Source of the DNA: Flavobacterium muglaense
GTDB lineage: Bacteria; Bacteroidota; Bacteroidia; Flavobacteriales; Flavobacteriaceae
DNA length: 64,000 nt
Assembly: GCF_014305155.1 (NCBI RefSeq)
Contig: NZ_JACRUK010000009.1
Location: 36,422 to 100,421 of the forward strand
Direction of reading: 5' to 3'
The translations under genes and the position numbers were made by a program. The stretch's first letter is position 1. Every line of letters starts with the position of its first letter. The notes under the pieces were generated by a model. That model did not search any database. It had not been told where the DNA came from and was given only the letters and a program-made list of their open reading frames with translations. Below are positions 55,306-64,000 of this stretch, in pieces.

Positions 55306-57137
55306 TGGATTGAGTGAGTTTTATGACATACAAGTGCTATAAATTTAGTTGTATTACACTTAATTCAAACCACATAGAAACATAGATCTAGATTGAAGTG
55401 AAAGTTATTTGATTAAATAGAGGAAAAACATAGTGCTAGTCAATTTCTATGTGAATAATGAAATAACTATCTAACACTTTAAAGACAAAAAAAGCTATGT
55501 TTCTATGCGGTGAAAAAAAACTGTTTTAAGTTTAAGCGAATAGTTAATTTTACCATATAAGACATATAATTTAAGTTGTATTGCACTTAATTTAAAACCA
55601 TATAGAAACATAGATCTAAATTGAAGTGAAAGGCATTTCATTAAATAGAGGAAAAACATAGTGCTAGTCAATTTCTATGTGAATAATGAAATAACTATCT
55701 AACACTTTAAAGACAAAAAAAAGCTATGTTTCTATGCGGTGAAAAAAAACTGTTTTAAGTTTAATTGTATAGTTAATTTTACCATATAAGACATATAAGT
55801 TAAGTTGTATTGCACTTAATTTAAAACCACATAGAAACATAGATATAATTTGAAGTGAAAGGCATTTCATTAATATAGAAGAAAAACATAGTGCTAGTCA
55901 ATTTTTATGTGAATAATGAAATAACTATCTAACGCTTTAAAGATAAAAAAGGCTATGTCTCTATGTGGTAAAAAAAACATTTTAAGTTTATTTATGATGT
56001 GAATTGAGTGAGTTTTGTGACATACAAGTGATATAAGTTTAGTTGTATAGTACTTAATTTAAAACCACATAGAAACATAGATCTAAATTGAAGTGAAAGG
56101 CATTTCATTAATATAGAAGAAAAACATAGTGCTAGTCAATTTCTATGTGACTAATGAAATAACTATCTAACACTTTAAAGACAAAAAAAGCTATGTTTCT
56201 ATGCGGTGAAAAAAAACTGTTTTAAGTTTATTTATGATGTAGATTGAATAAGTTTTGCGACATCCAAGTGATCTAAGTTTAGTTGCATTACACTTAATTT
56301 AAAACCACATAGAAACATAGATCTAAATTGAAGTGAAAAACATTTCATTAAATGGAGAAAAAACATAGTTCTAGTCAATTTCCATGTGAATAATGAAATA
56401 ACTATCTAACACTTTAAAGACAAAAAAAGCTATGTTTCTATGCGGTGAAAAAAAACTGTTTTAAGTTTAATTGAATAGTTAATTTTACCATATAAGACAT
56501 ATAAGTTAAGTTGTATTGCACTTAATTTAAAACCACATAGAAACATAGATCTAAATTGAAGTGAAAGACATTTCATTAAATGGAGAAAAAACATAGTTAT
56601 AGTCAATTTCTATGTGAAACTATCTAACACTTTAAAGATAAAAGAGGCTATGTCTCTATGTGGTAAAAAAAAACTGTTTTAAGTTTAATTGAATAGTTAA
56701 TTTTACCATACAAGTGATATAAGTTAAGTTGTATTGCACTTAATTTAAAACCATATAGAAACATAGATCTAAATTGAAGTGAAAGGCATTTCATTAAATA
56801 GAGGAAAAACATAGTGCTAGTCAATTTCTATGTGAATAATGAAATAACTATCTAACACTTTAAAGATAAAGGAGGCTATGTCTCTATGTGGTAAAAAAAT
56901 ATTTTAAGTTTATTTATGATGCGAATTGAGTGAGTTTTGTGACATACAAGTGATATAAGTTAAGTTGTATTGCACTTAATTTAAAACCACATAGAAACAT
57001 AGATCTAAATTAAAGTGAAAGGCATTTCATTAATATAGAAGAAAAACATAGTGCTAGTCAATTTTTATGTGAATAATGAAATAACTATCTAACACTTTAA
57101 AGATAAAAAAGGCTATGTATCTATGTGGTGAAAAAAA
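55306..57137. repeat. Eight tandem hairpin-forming repeats, ~230 bp each
   Basis: Units begin with CCACATAGAAACATAG at 55370, 55598, 55827, 56065, 56305, 56533, 56751 and 56987 (CCATATAG in the second and seventh), with spacings of 218-240 bp. Each unit closes with CTATGTTTCTATGCGG or a close variant, complementary to its start, so each can fold into a 141-bp stem-loop; an inner arm ACATAG...CTATGT is also present. Two linker types alternate between units (one with ATAGTTAATTTTACCATA, one with GATGTGAATTGAGTGAG). No gene is coded. The core matches the single element at 11175-11379. Confidence 0.93.
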
Positions 57138-57215
57138 ATAATTGCATTAGGTTTAACGAATAACAAGAACCCTAGGCACTACAACACTTAATATGTTTCA
57201 ATAAAAAGATTAGTT

Positions 57216-57680
57216 ATGAAAAAAATTATTTTGATCTGGTGCTTATGTTTGTTTGCCATTCCTTCCGGTTTTGCCCAACTTAGAGCCTATTCCTTTCAAG
57301 AAGCCGAACAATTATCAAAGCAAAACCCAAAGCCTATTGTGGTTTTTATCCACACTTCATGGTGCAAATACTGCAAAATAATGGAAAATAGCAGTTTTAA
57401 AAACAAAGAAGTCATAGCAGAATTGAATACTAATTTTTACTTCGTTTCTTTTGATGCCGAGACTAAGGAAGCAATTACTTTCAACAATCATACTTTCAGT
57501 TTTAAACCCACGGGAACCAATACTGGGATTCATGAATTGGCTACAGTTTTGGCCACAATTAAAGATCAAGTGGTTTATCCTACGCTAACAATTTTAGGAA
57601 CCGATGCTTCGATTGTTTTTCAGCAACATTCGGTTATTCGAACTAATGTAATGCTTTCAATTCTTCAAAAGGAAAAATAA
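57216..57680 (+). CDS. Secreted thioredoxin-fold protein
   Basis: A 154-residue periplasmic protein with a signal peptide (LIWCLCLFAIPSGFAQ) and a thioredoxin fold carrying WCKYCKIM (about residues 49-56) and cis-Pro in VYPTLTI. Unlike the protein at 7.7 kb, both cysteines are present, so it can do thiol exchange. It belongs to the DUF255/thioredoxin_7-like group. The lycopene cyclase gene follows after 35 bp. Confidence 0.88.
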   Translation: MKKIILIWCLCLFAIPSGFAQLRAYSFQEAEQLSKQNPKPIVVFIHTSWCKYCKIMENSSFKNKEVIAELNTNFYFVSFDAETKEAITFNNHTFSFKPTGTNTGIHELATVLATIKDQVVYPTLTILGTDASIVFQQHSVIRTNVMLSILQKEK

Positions 57681-57715
57681 TTCCCTATTTTTGGAATAAA
57701 TTTCGACCACCCTTT

Positions 57716-58864
57716 ATGAAAAACTACGATTACATTTTTACAGGCTCGGGTTTAGCAGCATTGATGACTGTTTATAAAATGATAACATCTGGTAAATTTG
57801 CCGATAAATCTATTTTATTAATCGATTATGACAGTAAAAAAAAGAACGATCGTACTTGGTGTTTCTGGCATGACGGACCTTCGACTTGGGAACAATCGGT
57901 AACTAAAAAATGGGATTTAGCTTTGTTTGCTAATATTGATTTTCGTCGGGATTTGGACTTAACACCCTACACTTACAATTGTATCAAAGCTTCTGATTTT
58001 TACAGCCAAGCATTTGATTTGATTTCGAAACAAAAAAACATTCACTTCCTCAACGAGAAAGTGACCGATATCAACGAATTAAAAACGCACGTATATGTTG
58101 CCACCGAAACCCAAAGTTTTACCGGCGACAAATTATTCAACAGTATTTATCGAAAAGGCGAAGCAGAGGACCAAAACCAATATCCCGTTTTACAACAGCA
58201 CTTTATAGGTTGGTTTATAAAGAGTAAAGAAGCAGTTTTCAATCCAGAGCAAGCGACTTTTATGGATTTCTCTGTGGAACAAAAAGGCAATACTCGTTTT
58301 ATGTATGTTCTACCCACATCTACCACCGAAGCGTTGCTGGAATACACCTTGTTTTCTCATGATTTGTTAGCGAAAAGCGAGTACGAAAATGAGATTCAAA
58401 ATTACATAGAAAAACTCGGTATCACTGATTACGAAATCACCGAAAAAGAGCAAGGAAGCATCCCGATGACCTGCTATCCTTTTTGGAAAAAAAATACCCA
58501 ACGCGTTCTTAACATAGGAACTGCCGGTGGATGGACCAAAGCCAGTACGGGATACACCTTTAAAGGATCAGATAAAAAATCAACAGCATTAATCGCTTTT
58601 TTACAAAAGGAAAATGATTTAACTAAATTTCATAAACGTACCAAATTCTGGTTGTACGATTTGCTTTTACTAGATATTTTAGATCGAAAAAACAAAAAGG
58701 GATCAGGGATATTTTCTTCGATGTTCAAAAATGGAAGTCCCGCTTTGATTTTTAAATTTCTGGATGAAGAAACCACCTTTTACGAAGATGTCAAAGTAAT
58801 TTTAAAATGTCCTAAAATGCCTTTTATCTGGTCATTAATACGATCGATACGGTATTTATTATAA
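57716..58864 (+). CDS. crtY: Lycopene cyclase family protein
   Basis: A 382-residue flavoprotein-like cyclase. The N-terminal dinucleotide site is YDYIFTGSGLAALM, and NDRTWCFWHDGPSTWE is the family signature (about residues 39-55); GTAGGWTKASTGYTF is the late FAD-contact motif. It converts lycopene to beta-carotene on the way to zeaxanthin-type yellow pigments common in flavobacteria. The other crt genes are not in the window. The start is preceded by a 35-bp gap after the thioredoxin gene. Confidence 0.9.
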   Translation: MKNYDYIFTGSGLAALMTVYKMITSGKFADKSILLIDYDSKKKNDRTWCFWHDGPSTWEQSVTKKWDLALFANIDFRRDLDLTPYTYNCIKASDFYSQAFDLISKQKNIHFLNEKVTDINELKTHVYVATETQSFTGDKLFNSIYRKGEAEDQNQYPVLQQHFIGWFIKSKEAVFNPEQATFMDFSVEQKGNTRFMYVLPTSTTEALLEYTLFSHDLLAKSEYENEIQNYIEKLGITDYEITEKEQGSIPMTCYPFWKKNTQRVLNIGTAGGWTKASTGYTFKGSDKKSTALIAFLQKENDLTKFHKRTKFWLYDLLLLDILDRKNKKGSGIFSSMFKNGSPALIFKFLDEETTFYEDVKVILKCPKMPFIWSLIRSIRYLL

Positions 58865-58934
58865 TGAATTAAGGCGACTATCAAACAATAACAAAACTTT
58901 ATAGAGCAAATAATGGAGTTCTTTTTAAACTTCG

Positions 58935-58942
58935 TAACTTTG
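58935..58942 (+). promoter_or_regulatory. -7 box of the bacilliredoxin gene
   Basis: TAACTTTG fits TAnnTTTG exactly and lies 33 bp before the ATG at 58976. Confidence 0.55.
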
Positions 58943-58975
58943 TACATTCAAAACTAATATTTAAAATATAACGAT

Positions 58976-59386
58976 ATGTATCCAGAAGAAATGGTAAAAC
59001 CAATGCAAGCTGAATTAACAGTAGCAGGTTTTCAAGATTTACATAGTGCTGAGGCAGTAGATAACGCAATAAAAGCTGAAGGAACTACACTAGTAGTTGT
59101 GAATTCAGTTTGTGGTTGTGCAGCAAGAAACGCTCGTCCAGGAGCAAAAATGAGTTTGGACGGAGCAAAAAAACCAGATCATTTAATCACGGTTTTTGCA
59201 GGTGTTGACAAAGATGCAGTAGATGCAGCAAGACAACATATGTTCCCTTTTCCTCCATCATCACCATGTATGGCGTTGTTCAAAAACGGAGAATTGGTTC
59301 ATATGTTAGAGCGTCACCATATTGAAGGTCGTCCAGCCGAAATGATCGCTGAGAACTTACAAGACGCATTCAACGAATACTGCTAA
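58976..59386 (+). CDS. BrxA/BrxB family bacilliredoxin
   Basis: A 136-residue protein of the bacilliredoxin (DUF1094/YphP) family. The active site is CGCA in [15 protein letters not shown] (about residues 42-55), which can reduce bacillithiol-protein mixed disulfides. The [11 protein letters not shown] segment near residue 95 is typical. Monocistronic, with its own -7 box and terminator. Confidence 0.93.
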   Translation: MYPEEMVKPMQAELTVAGFQDLHSAEAVDNAIKAEGTTLVVVNSVCGCAARNARPGAKMSLDGAKKPDHLITVFAGVDKDAVDAARQHMFPFPPSSPCMALFKNGELVHMLERHHIEGRPAEMIAENLQDAFNEYC

Positions 59387-59427
59387 TATTTAGCCGCAAA
59401 GTATCGCGTTAAACACGCAACAATTTT

Positions 59428-59472
59428 AACCGCAGCTTCACATTTTATACTTGTGAAGCTGCGGTTTTTTTA
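59428..59472 (+). terminator. Terminator of the bacilliredoxin gene
   Basis: AACCGCAGCTTCAC and GTGAAGCTGCGGTT with a 14-base loop and a T run. The following 180 bp up to 59657 show nothing recognised. Confidence 0.9.
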
Positions 59473-59656
59473 TTTGGAGCTATTATTACATATTTATCCC
59501 ACTGCTTTTCGCCGTTAATAAACACAGTTAATAAGTTCGTCCTCTTGAACTTTAACTGTTTTATGGATTAGTACAGAACCTTACTAATCAGAAAAATTGT
59601 ATCTATTTGAATGATCTAAGTCCGCTACATGCAAGACAAAAACACGGTTTAAAAAA

Positions 59657-60266
59657 ATGAAATACAACGAAATCATACAAAAAATTCTTCCATTTGGATA
59701 TATATACCTAGTAGTTCTTGGAATAATGAAAGAGAGCATTTACTATTACCAAATCGGAATAAATATTTTGAAATATTCAAACATCATGGATATTTTAATC
59801 AGTCCAATTGCTGACTTGACTTCAAATCCAATTATCCTTATAGGCTTCTTTATCTTTATTTCTTTGCTTTTTTTAACGAGTATATATATTTCTAAAAACT
59901 TCAATAAAAATTGGGGTCAAAGCTAAGCTTCGCTCCAAAAAACCTTTATCAGACATTACTGAAGATGAAGTAAAAACACATTACAGCAAGGTCTTTGTAG
60001 GGATGTTTGCTTTTGGTTTGTTAAGCTTTTTTATAGGAATAGGTTTAGGAAGTGGTGGTAAACTTGCAAAAAAGATTGCTAACAATGAATTGACCTACGA
60101 TTATGCAATGACCTTTGGGGATAACGAAACCAAAGAAATATATTTAATTGGCTCAAACAGTTCTAATTATTTTTATGTAGAAAAAGGAAATAAAAATGTG
60201 AAAATATCTCCTGTGGGCGCTATCAAATCCTTAGAAATCATTCACAACAAAAGGTTAAATAAATAA
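59657..60266 (+). pseudogene. Membrane protein split by a +1 frameshift at a G run
   Basis: The first 89-residue frame has two membrane segments (about residues 12-25 and 58-78) and ends in NKNWGQS; a second frame from 59920 onward (KAKLRSKKPLSDITEDEV), then the 60003-60266 frame with VFVGMFAFGLLSFFIGIGLG, continues it. Deleting one G of GGGG at 59913-59916 joins them into one ~200-residue membrane protein. The two pieces look complementary, so this is one broken gene or a sequencing error. No family recognised. Confidence 0.7.
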
Positions 60267-60316
60267 AAAGGAATGCGATAAAATTTACCTGTGTACCAAA
60301 TCAAAAACGAAAACTC

Positions 60317-60454
60317 ATGTTAGCAAAACTATACGCATCCAAAACAGATACAGAATTAAAAACACTATTACATATTTACACAGCAATTCTTATTGTCTTA
60401 ATCGTGCTGCCACTACTCTTTATTGCCATTGGCTATTTCCTTCACGGAAAATAG
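60317..60454 (+). CDS. 45-residue single-pass membrane peptide
   Basis: MLAKLYASKTDTELKTLLHI is followed by a long hydrophobic helix (about residues 20-41) and the tail FLHGK. The charged N terminus and clean stop make it a plausible gene despite its length; it lies 50 bp after the frameshifted membrane-protein gene. Function unknown. Confidence 0.5.
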   Translation: MLAKLYASKTDTELKTLLHIYTAILIVLIVLPLLFIAIGYFLHGK

Positions 60455-60630
60455 AGATAACAAGCTTTAAGCTTCTTATTGTAGTGATTCCTTGGAGTGT
60501 ATGCAATGCCGATTATTTAAACAAACGACTAAAATCCCAAGACAATAAGAAACCATAAAAAGCCAAGGCCTTAAGTCAGTTTTATTCTGAGTTTTAGTTT
60601 TTATAATTTAATCGCGATACAACAAACAAC

Positions 60631-61827
60631 ATGAAAAACACGATACTACCATTGCTGCTTTGCGTCGCTTTTCAATTTGCAAAAGCACAAACACCAGCTC
60701 CTAAAAAGTCGGTTATTATCGTTGTTCAAAATCCCGTTTCTGTACAGCGAAACAACGAAACAATAACCCTTACAGCCACACTTATAAAAAAGGCTTTCCC
60801 GCATACGGAACTCCAATTCATTCAAGTAAAGGAAATAAAAAGCAACACCATTCTTCCCTCACAATCCATCGACTATAACGCTGATGGAATTCTGGACGAA
60901 ATTGTATTTCAAACTAATTTAACCGCCCACGAGAAAAAGAAATTCGAATTAACACCCATCACAGAAAACCCTAAAAGCCCTGCAAGAGTATACGCCAAAC
61001 ACCTCTCCATCATAGAAGGTATGGACGATTTTACTTGGGAAAACGACTTAATAGGCTATCGTTTTTATGGTCAAGAAAGAGCCAATAAACAAGGAACCGG
61101 CATCGCAATGGATGTTTGGTGCAAACGCCTGCCAGATTTTCTAACAGACAAATGGTACGCCCCAGGTCAAAGCTATCACAAAGACACCGGTTATGGTGCA
61201 GACCATTATAACTCAGGCAAAAATCAAGGTTGCGGCGGAACCGGACTTCTTAAAAACGATAGTATTTATTTCCCAAAACCTTATTCCAATTATAAAATTA
61301 TCGCCAACGGCCCCATACGAGTCGTTTTTGAATTGCAATTTACAGCTTGGGAATTTGATAAAACCATCGTCGAAACTAAACGAATAACACTAGATGCCGG
61401 CCAATATTTCAATAAAATAGAAAGCCGTTACAATCAAGATGTTTCGACTCTAGGGTATTTGCACGCCATCAATTTTGTGCAACGCGATGATTCGCAAACC
61501 ACCATTAAAAAAGACCTTGGGTATTCCTTCAGCTGGGAATCACTAGGCGATGGCAAAGGAAATCTAGGGACTGGTTTTATGGCACAACCCAAGGATATTG
61601 TAGCGATAAAAATAAAAAACAAGCAGCTTGTGAGTACCATGCAACCAAAACTCGGCAATGCAGTTACCTACTACACAGCCGCAGCATGGGACCAATTTGG
61701 AAGCATCCATTCACCCAAAAACTGGGAGGAGTACATTGCTAACAAAGCCAATTGCATTAAAAATCCCTGTATAATTGTTCTTAAAAAAGTAGTATCTACA
61801 AAAACCAACCACAATAAACTCAATTAA
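60631..61827 (+). CDS. Secreted DUF4861 family protein
   Basis: A 398-residue secreted protein (signal LLLCVAFQFAKAQ). The DUF4861 pattern is clear (GYRFYGQERANKQGTGIAMD, then DVWCKRLPDF; KWYAPGQSYHKDTGYGADHY; CGGTGLL). The family is found in pectin and other uronate-polysaccharide utilisation loci of Bacteroidota, where it is thought to act on sugars. It stands alone here, far from the 1-17.5-kb locus, with no SusCD next to it. The reaction is unknown. Confidence 0.88.
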   Translation: MKNTILPLLLCVAFQFAKAQTPAPKKSVIIVVQNPVSVQRNNETITLTATLIKKAFPHTELQFIQVKEIKSNTILPSQSIDYNADGILDEIVFQTNLTAHEKKKFELTPITENPKSPARVYAKHLSIIEGMDDFTWENDLIGYRFYGQERANKQGTGIAMDVWCKRLPDFLTDKWYAPGQSYHKDTGYGADHYNSGKNQGCGGTGLLKNDSIYFPKPYSNYKIIANGPIRVVFELQFTAWEFDKTIVETKRITLDAGQYFNKIESRYNQDVSTLGYLHAINFVQRDDSQTTIKKDLGYSFSWESLGDGKGNLGTGFMAQPKDIVAIKIKNKQLVSTMQPKLGNAVTYYTAAAWDQFGSIHSPKNWEEYIANKANCIKNPCIIVLKKVVSTKTNHNKLN

Positions 61828-61940
61828 TTCTTTGTGAATACAGCACGCACAACGATACAATTAGTTATTGTCGTAAAAAAGCCGCAAGAAAGACGTTATC
61901 AAATAGCTTTTAAAACAGATAATTTTGAACAAAAAAACTT

Positions 61941-62465
61941 ATGAATCATATAGCAAAGAAAATATTTGAAACAAGAAAATCAAGAGGATTGTCTCAAGAG
62001 GATCTAGCCGAATTATCTAAAGTAAACTTAAGAACAATTCAAAGAATAGAAAATAACGAAAACGAACCCAGAGGTAAAACTTTGAATTTAGTTTGTAATG
62101 CTATAGAAATTCATATTGAAGACTTCCAATCACAATATTCAACTCTCAAAGTAAAGAAACATGAATCAGCAATAAATAATATTTTCTTAGTAGTGCTAAA
62201 TATAATTTTGGTTTGCATTACAAATTATTTGGTTTTAGATACTGAATCCAACATAAACAGTAAAATAGGTGCTTTTCTTTTAAGTTTTTTCATCCCTATG
62301 TTCATTACCTATAAAACGCAAAATCTATCTGGCACAGATCGCATAATAAAATTTGGTAGTGGCTACATCCTTGACTTACTAATGGCCTTCATTATTCTGG
62401 GTATACCACAAGCTATAGCAACAACTTTAACACCATGTTTACTCTTGTCCGTAGCAACTTTATAG
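61941..62465 (+). CDS. XRE-type HTH regulator with C-terminal membrane domain
   Basis: A 174-residue protein. Residues 4-58 are an HTH_3 domain (TRKSRGLSQEDLAELSKVNL, IQRIENNENEPRG). From about 78 there are three to four hydrophobic helices (NNIFLVVLNIILVCITNYLV, KIGAFLLSFFIPMFI, LLMAFIILGIPQAI). A membrane-tethered HTH suggests signal-dependent control from the envelope; the target is unknown. It is monocistronic. Confidence 0.82.
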   Translation: MNHIAKKIFETRKSRGLSQEDLAELSKVNLRTIQRIENNENEPRGKTLNLVCNAIEIHIEDFQSQYSTLKVKKHESAINNIFLVVLNIILVCITNYLVLDTESNINSKIGAFLLSFFIPMFITYKTQNLSGTDRIIKFGSGYILDLLMAFIILGIPQAIATTLTPCLLLSVATL

Positions 62466-62572
62466 TACGAAAATTATATTTTACACGATAGCCAGTAGAC
62501 TATTACTATGTAGCTATATCAAAACAAGCACTTATTCAATATCTTTAAATTTATAAAACCTTAATTTATTTT

Positions 62573-62654
62573 GGAGCTTCATCCAGCTATTCGCTACAAT
62601 CTTTTTACCCGCTAAAAAGCGCGGCTAAAAAGGATTTTCACTACTATCTGGGCT
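62573..62654 (-). repeat. Dispersed hairpin repeat, family A copy 3 (inverted)
   Basis: Read on the minus strand it begins AGCCCAGATAGTAGTGAAAA, has a TTTTTAGCCGCG...GGGTAAAAAG stem and ends near GATTGTAGCGAATAGC, matching the layout of 9315-9391. It lies in the gap between the HTH gene and the transposase. Confidence 0.65.
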
Positions 62655-63010
62655 AGAAGAGACTAAAGGACCACATTACTTTTCTTTACAATTATTACGA
62701 TAGTTTGCTGCTATTAATTTTAACTGTACTAGATGATATGTGATTAGGAGCAAAAGGGTTATATTGATTTTACATTCTAGTTTTACAAGCACGATTCACA
62801 AAAAAACAAGTTTTATACCGCAAAATCGTAACGTTTTTAATTAATTACCGACAAAATAGAATGAGGGTGTTACTTCCTTAATATTAAGTTATCATGAAAA
62901 ATTTAAAAGTTTTAGAACGTCAGGCTGTGAAAAAACCTCATTTAGTCGCTATTTTGACTTAAAATCATCCTCATAAACATCACTACAATCGTTCTACTAC
63001 AAGCTCTTTT
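62655..63010. other. Non-coding gap next to the insertion sequence
   Basis: No gene is seen. The segment near 62922 (AGGCTGTGAAAAAACCT) resembles terminal repeats of IS1182-type elements and could be the right end of the IS; this is a guess without its left end. Confidence 0.35.
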
Positions 63011-64000
63011 TTAGGTGGCAAATTGTAGCTCATTTTTAATAATGTCTTTGTAAAGCCTAAAATAGTTCGTAATAAAGACAATACAAGTTTTTGCTTTGTA
63101 GGGTGTGTTCCAGTTCTTGATTTTGGCAATTAAATCGGGTACACCTAGAATATTTATCGTGCGTTTGATGTTGTAGACAAGCATAATTAAACTATGCTCC
63201 CCATTTACTTTTTCCAGGCCCGTCAAATTGGTGTGATTATAACCCCATTGTCTCTTGATGGTTCCAAATATATGTTCGTTGATTTCTTGCCGTGTGCGGT
63301 ACAATTGTGGGTTTTCCCGATAACGTTTATTATTTTCTTCAACGGCACTAGCATACTCGCTACGGTCTATTTCCCTTCCTGCAGGTCTTGCAGTACAAAG
63401 ATGTTTTACGGGACATTCTTTGCAAGATGGTGTTCGGTATTTCTTAAATTGATATCCGCTTTGTTCTGTTCGACCACTTTTTTTATGCCATCTTCCCGTC
63501 GTTTTTAAAATTTCTCCTTGGGGACATGTGTAAGTGTCATCGGCTTTATTGTAGATGAATTTGGCTACCAAATAATCTGGTTGTGTGACGCTTTCTTTAC
63601 TTGTTCCTGGCGTAGGATGAGCTACAATGGTGGTGATGTTATGGTTTATGCATTGGGCAATTTCCCTTCCATTATGATAGCCTTTATCTACCAAAACGGT
63701 GAAAGTCTCTACGCCCAAATTTTCTTTTGCTTCCAAAGCGATAGCTCCTAAAGCGTTAAGATCGTTACGATTTATGGTATGAGTGGCTACGACCAAATTG
63801 TGCTTATTATCAACTGCTGCTTGGATATTGTAACTTATCTCGACTACTACTCCTTGTACCAAAAGGGCTCGCGCGTCTTGATCAGTGGTGCTTATTTGGG
63901 GCTGTCCACTAGCTTTTAGTTTTTCTTGCAGAACTTCATAACCGATTTTATTAGTTTTTAAACGCTCTATTTTTTCTTGAATTTTAGTTATCTGAATACT
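63011..64000 (-). mobile_element. IS1182-family transposase, partial (runs off the window)
   Basis: The frame is open from the stop at 63011 to the right window edge, so at least 329 codons are present. The DDE core shows EISYNIQAAVDNKHNLVV (first Asp), TVLVDKGYHNG (second) and RQEINEHIFGTIKRQWG (Glu), with a zinc-like CKECPVKHLC. The N-terminal domain lies beyond the window. Such elements move by a DDE mechanism; no defects are visible in this part. Confidence 0.9.

Noticed and set aside
55306..57137. CRISPR array in the tandem repeats
   Set aside because: The units are about 230 bp and nearly identical over their length, with no short unique spacers; no cas genes are nearby.
60631..61827. 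Membership of the DUF4861 gene in the alginate locus
   Set aside because: It lies 43 kb away, alone, with no SusCD or shared operator next to it.
62880..62950. A short peptide MKNLKVLERQAVKKPHLVAI
   Set aside because: It is only about 22 codons long, has no support and overlaps a possible IS end.

Overview
The window reads as a low-GC chromosome segment of a Bacteroidota bacterium, most likely Flavobacterium or a close relative. The evidence is a SusC/SusD pair, many TAnnTTTG-type -7 promoter boxes, SCO, OmpA and M13-peptidase families typical of flavobacteria, a carotenoid lycopene cyclase, and several dispersed hairpin repeats of the kind seen in such genomes.

Layout. 1-17.5 kb: a polysaccharide (probably alginate) utilisation locus with a SusC receptor (interrupted by an in-frame stop), SusD, two GntR/FCD regulators (one intact, one with an in-frame stop), a PL7 and a PL6 lyase, an MFS transporter, a FucU/RbsD-type mutarotase, an SDR reductase and a gluconokinase-6-phosphogluconate dehydrogenase fusion. 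A repeated TTGGTGAACCAA-type palindrome upstream of both the PL7 gene and the fusion gene is a candidate shared operator. The locus is split at 6-9.3 kb by unrelated material: a DUF4375 gene, tRNA-Trp, two copies plus a relic of a small basic protein, a thioredoxin-like protein and a MntA/HepT toxin-antitoxin pair.

17.9-37.3 kb: mostly housekeeping and envelope genes: metG, two EamA transporters, a HAD phosphatase, an OmpA-like porin, a CAT-fold acyltransferase, a short SSB, a GNAT-nitrilase fusion with a zinc-ribbon protein and an M28 membrane peptidase, an epimerase-like protein, two tandem M13 peptidases, SCO1 and two small unknowns.

37.4-46.5 kb: an accessory island on the minus strand. 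A remnant of VgrG lies upstream of a tight run of genes: an unknown 372-aa protein, a PAAR-like DUF4280 protein, a 987-aa protein of unknown function and two near-duplicate lipoproteins. This looks like an orphan type VI secretion (subtype iii) cargo cassette. Behind it are several truncated or chimeric lipoprotein and protease relics. It is the best candidate for undescribed biology here.

47-57 kb: a metal-homeostasis block: feoA, feoB, a Cys-rich Feo-associated peptide, a DtxR/MntR-type regulator, an Nramp transporter fused to a universal stress domain, and a divergent TonB receptor, with two palindromic candidate operators. It is followed by 1.8 kb of eight tandem hairpin-forming repeats of about 230 bp.

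57-64 kb: a thioredoxin-like protein, lycopene cyclase, bacilliredoxin, a frameshifted membrane protein, a 45-aa membrane peptide, a DUF4861 protein, a membrane-anchored XRE regulator and, running off the right edge, an IS1182-type transposase.
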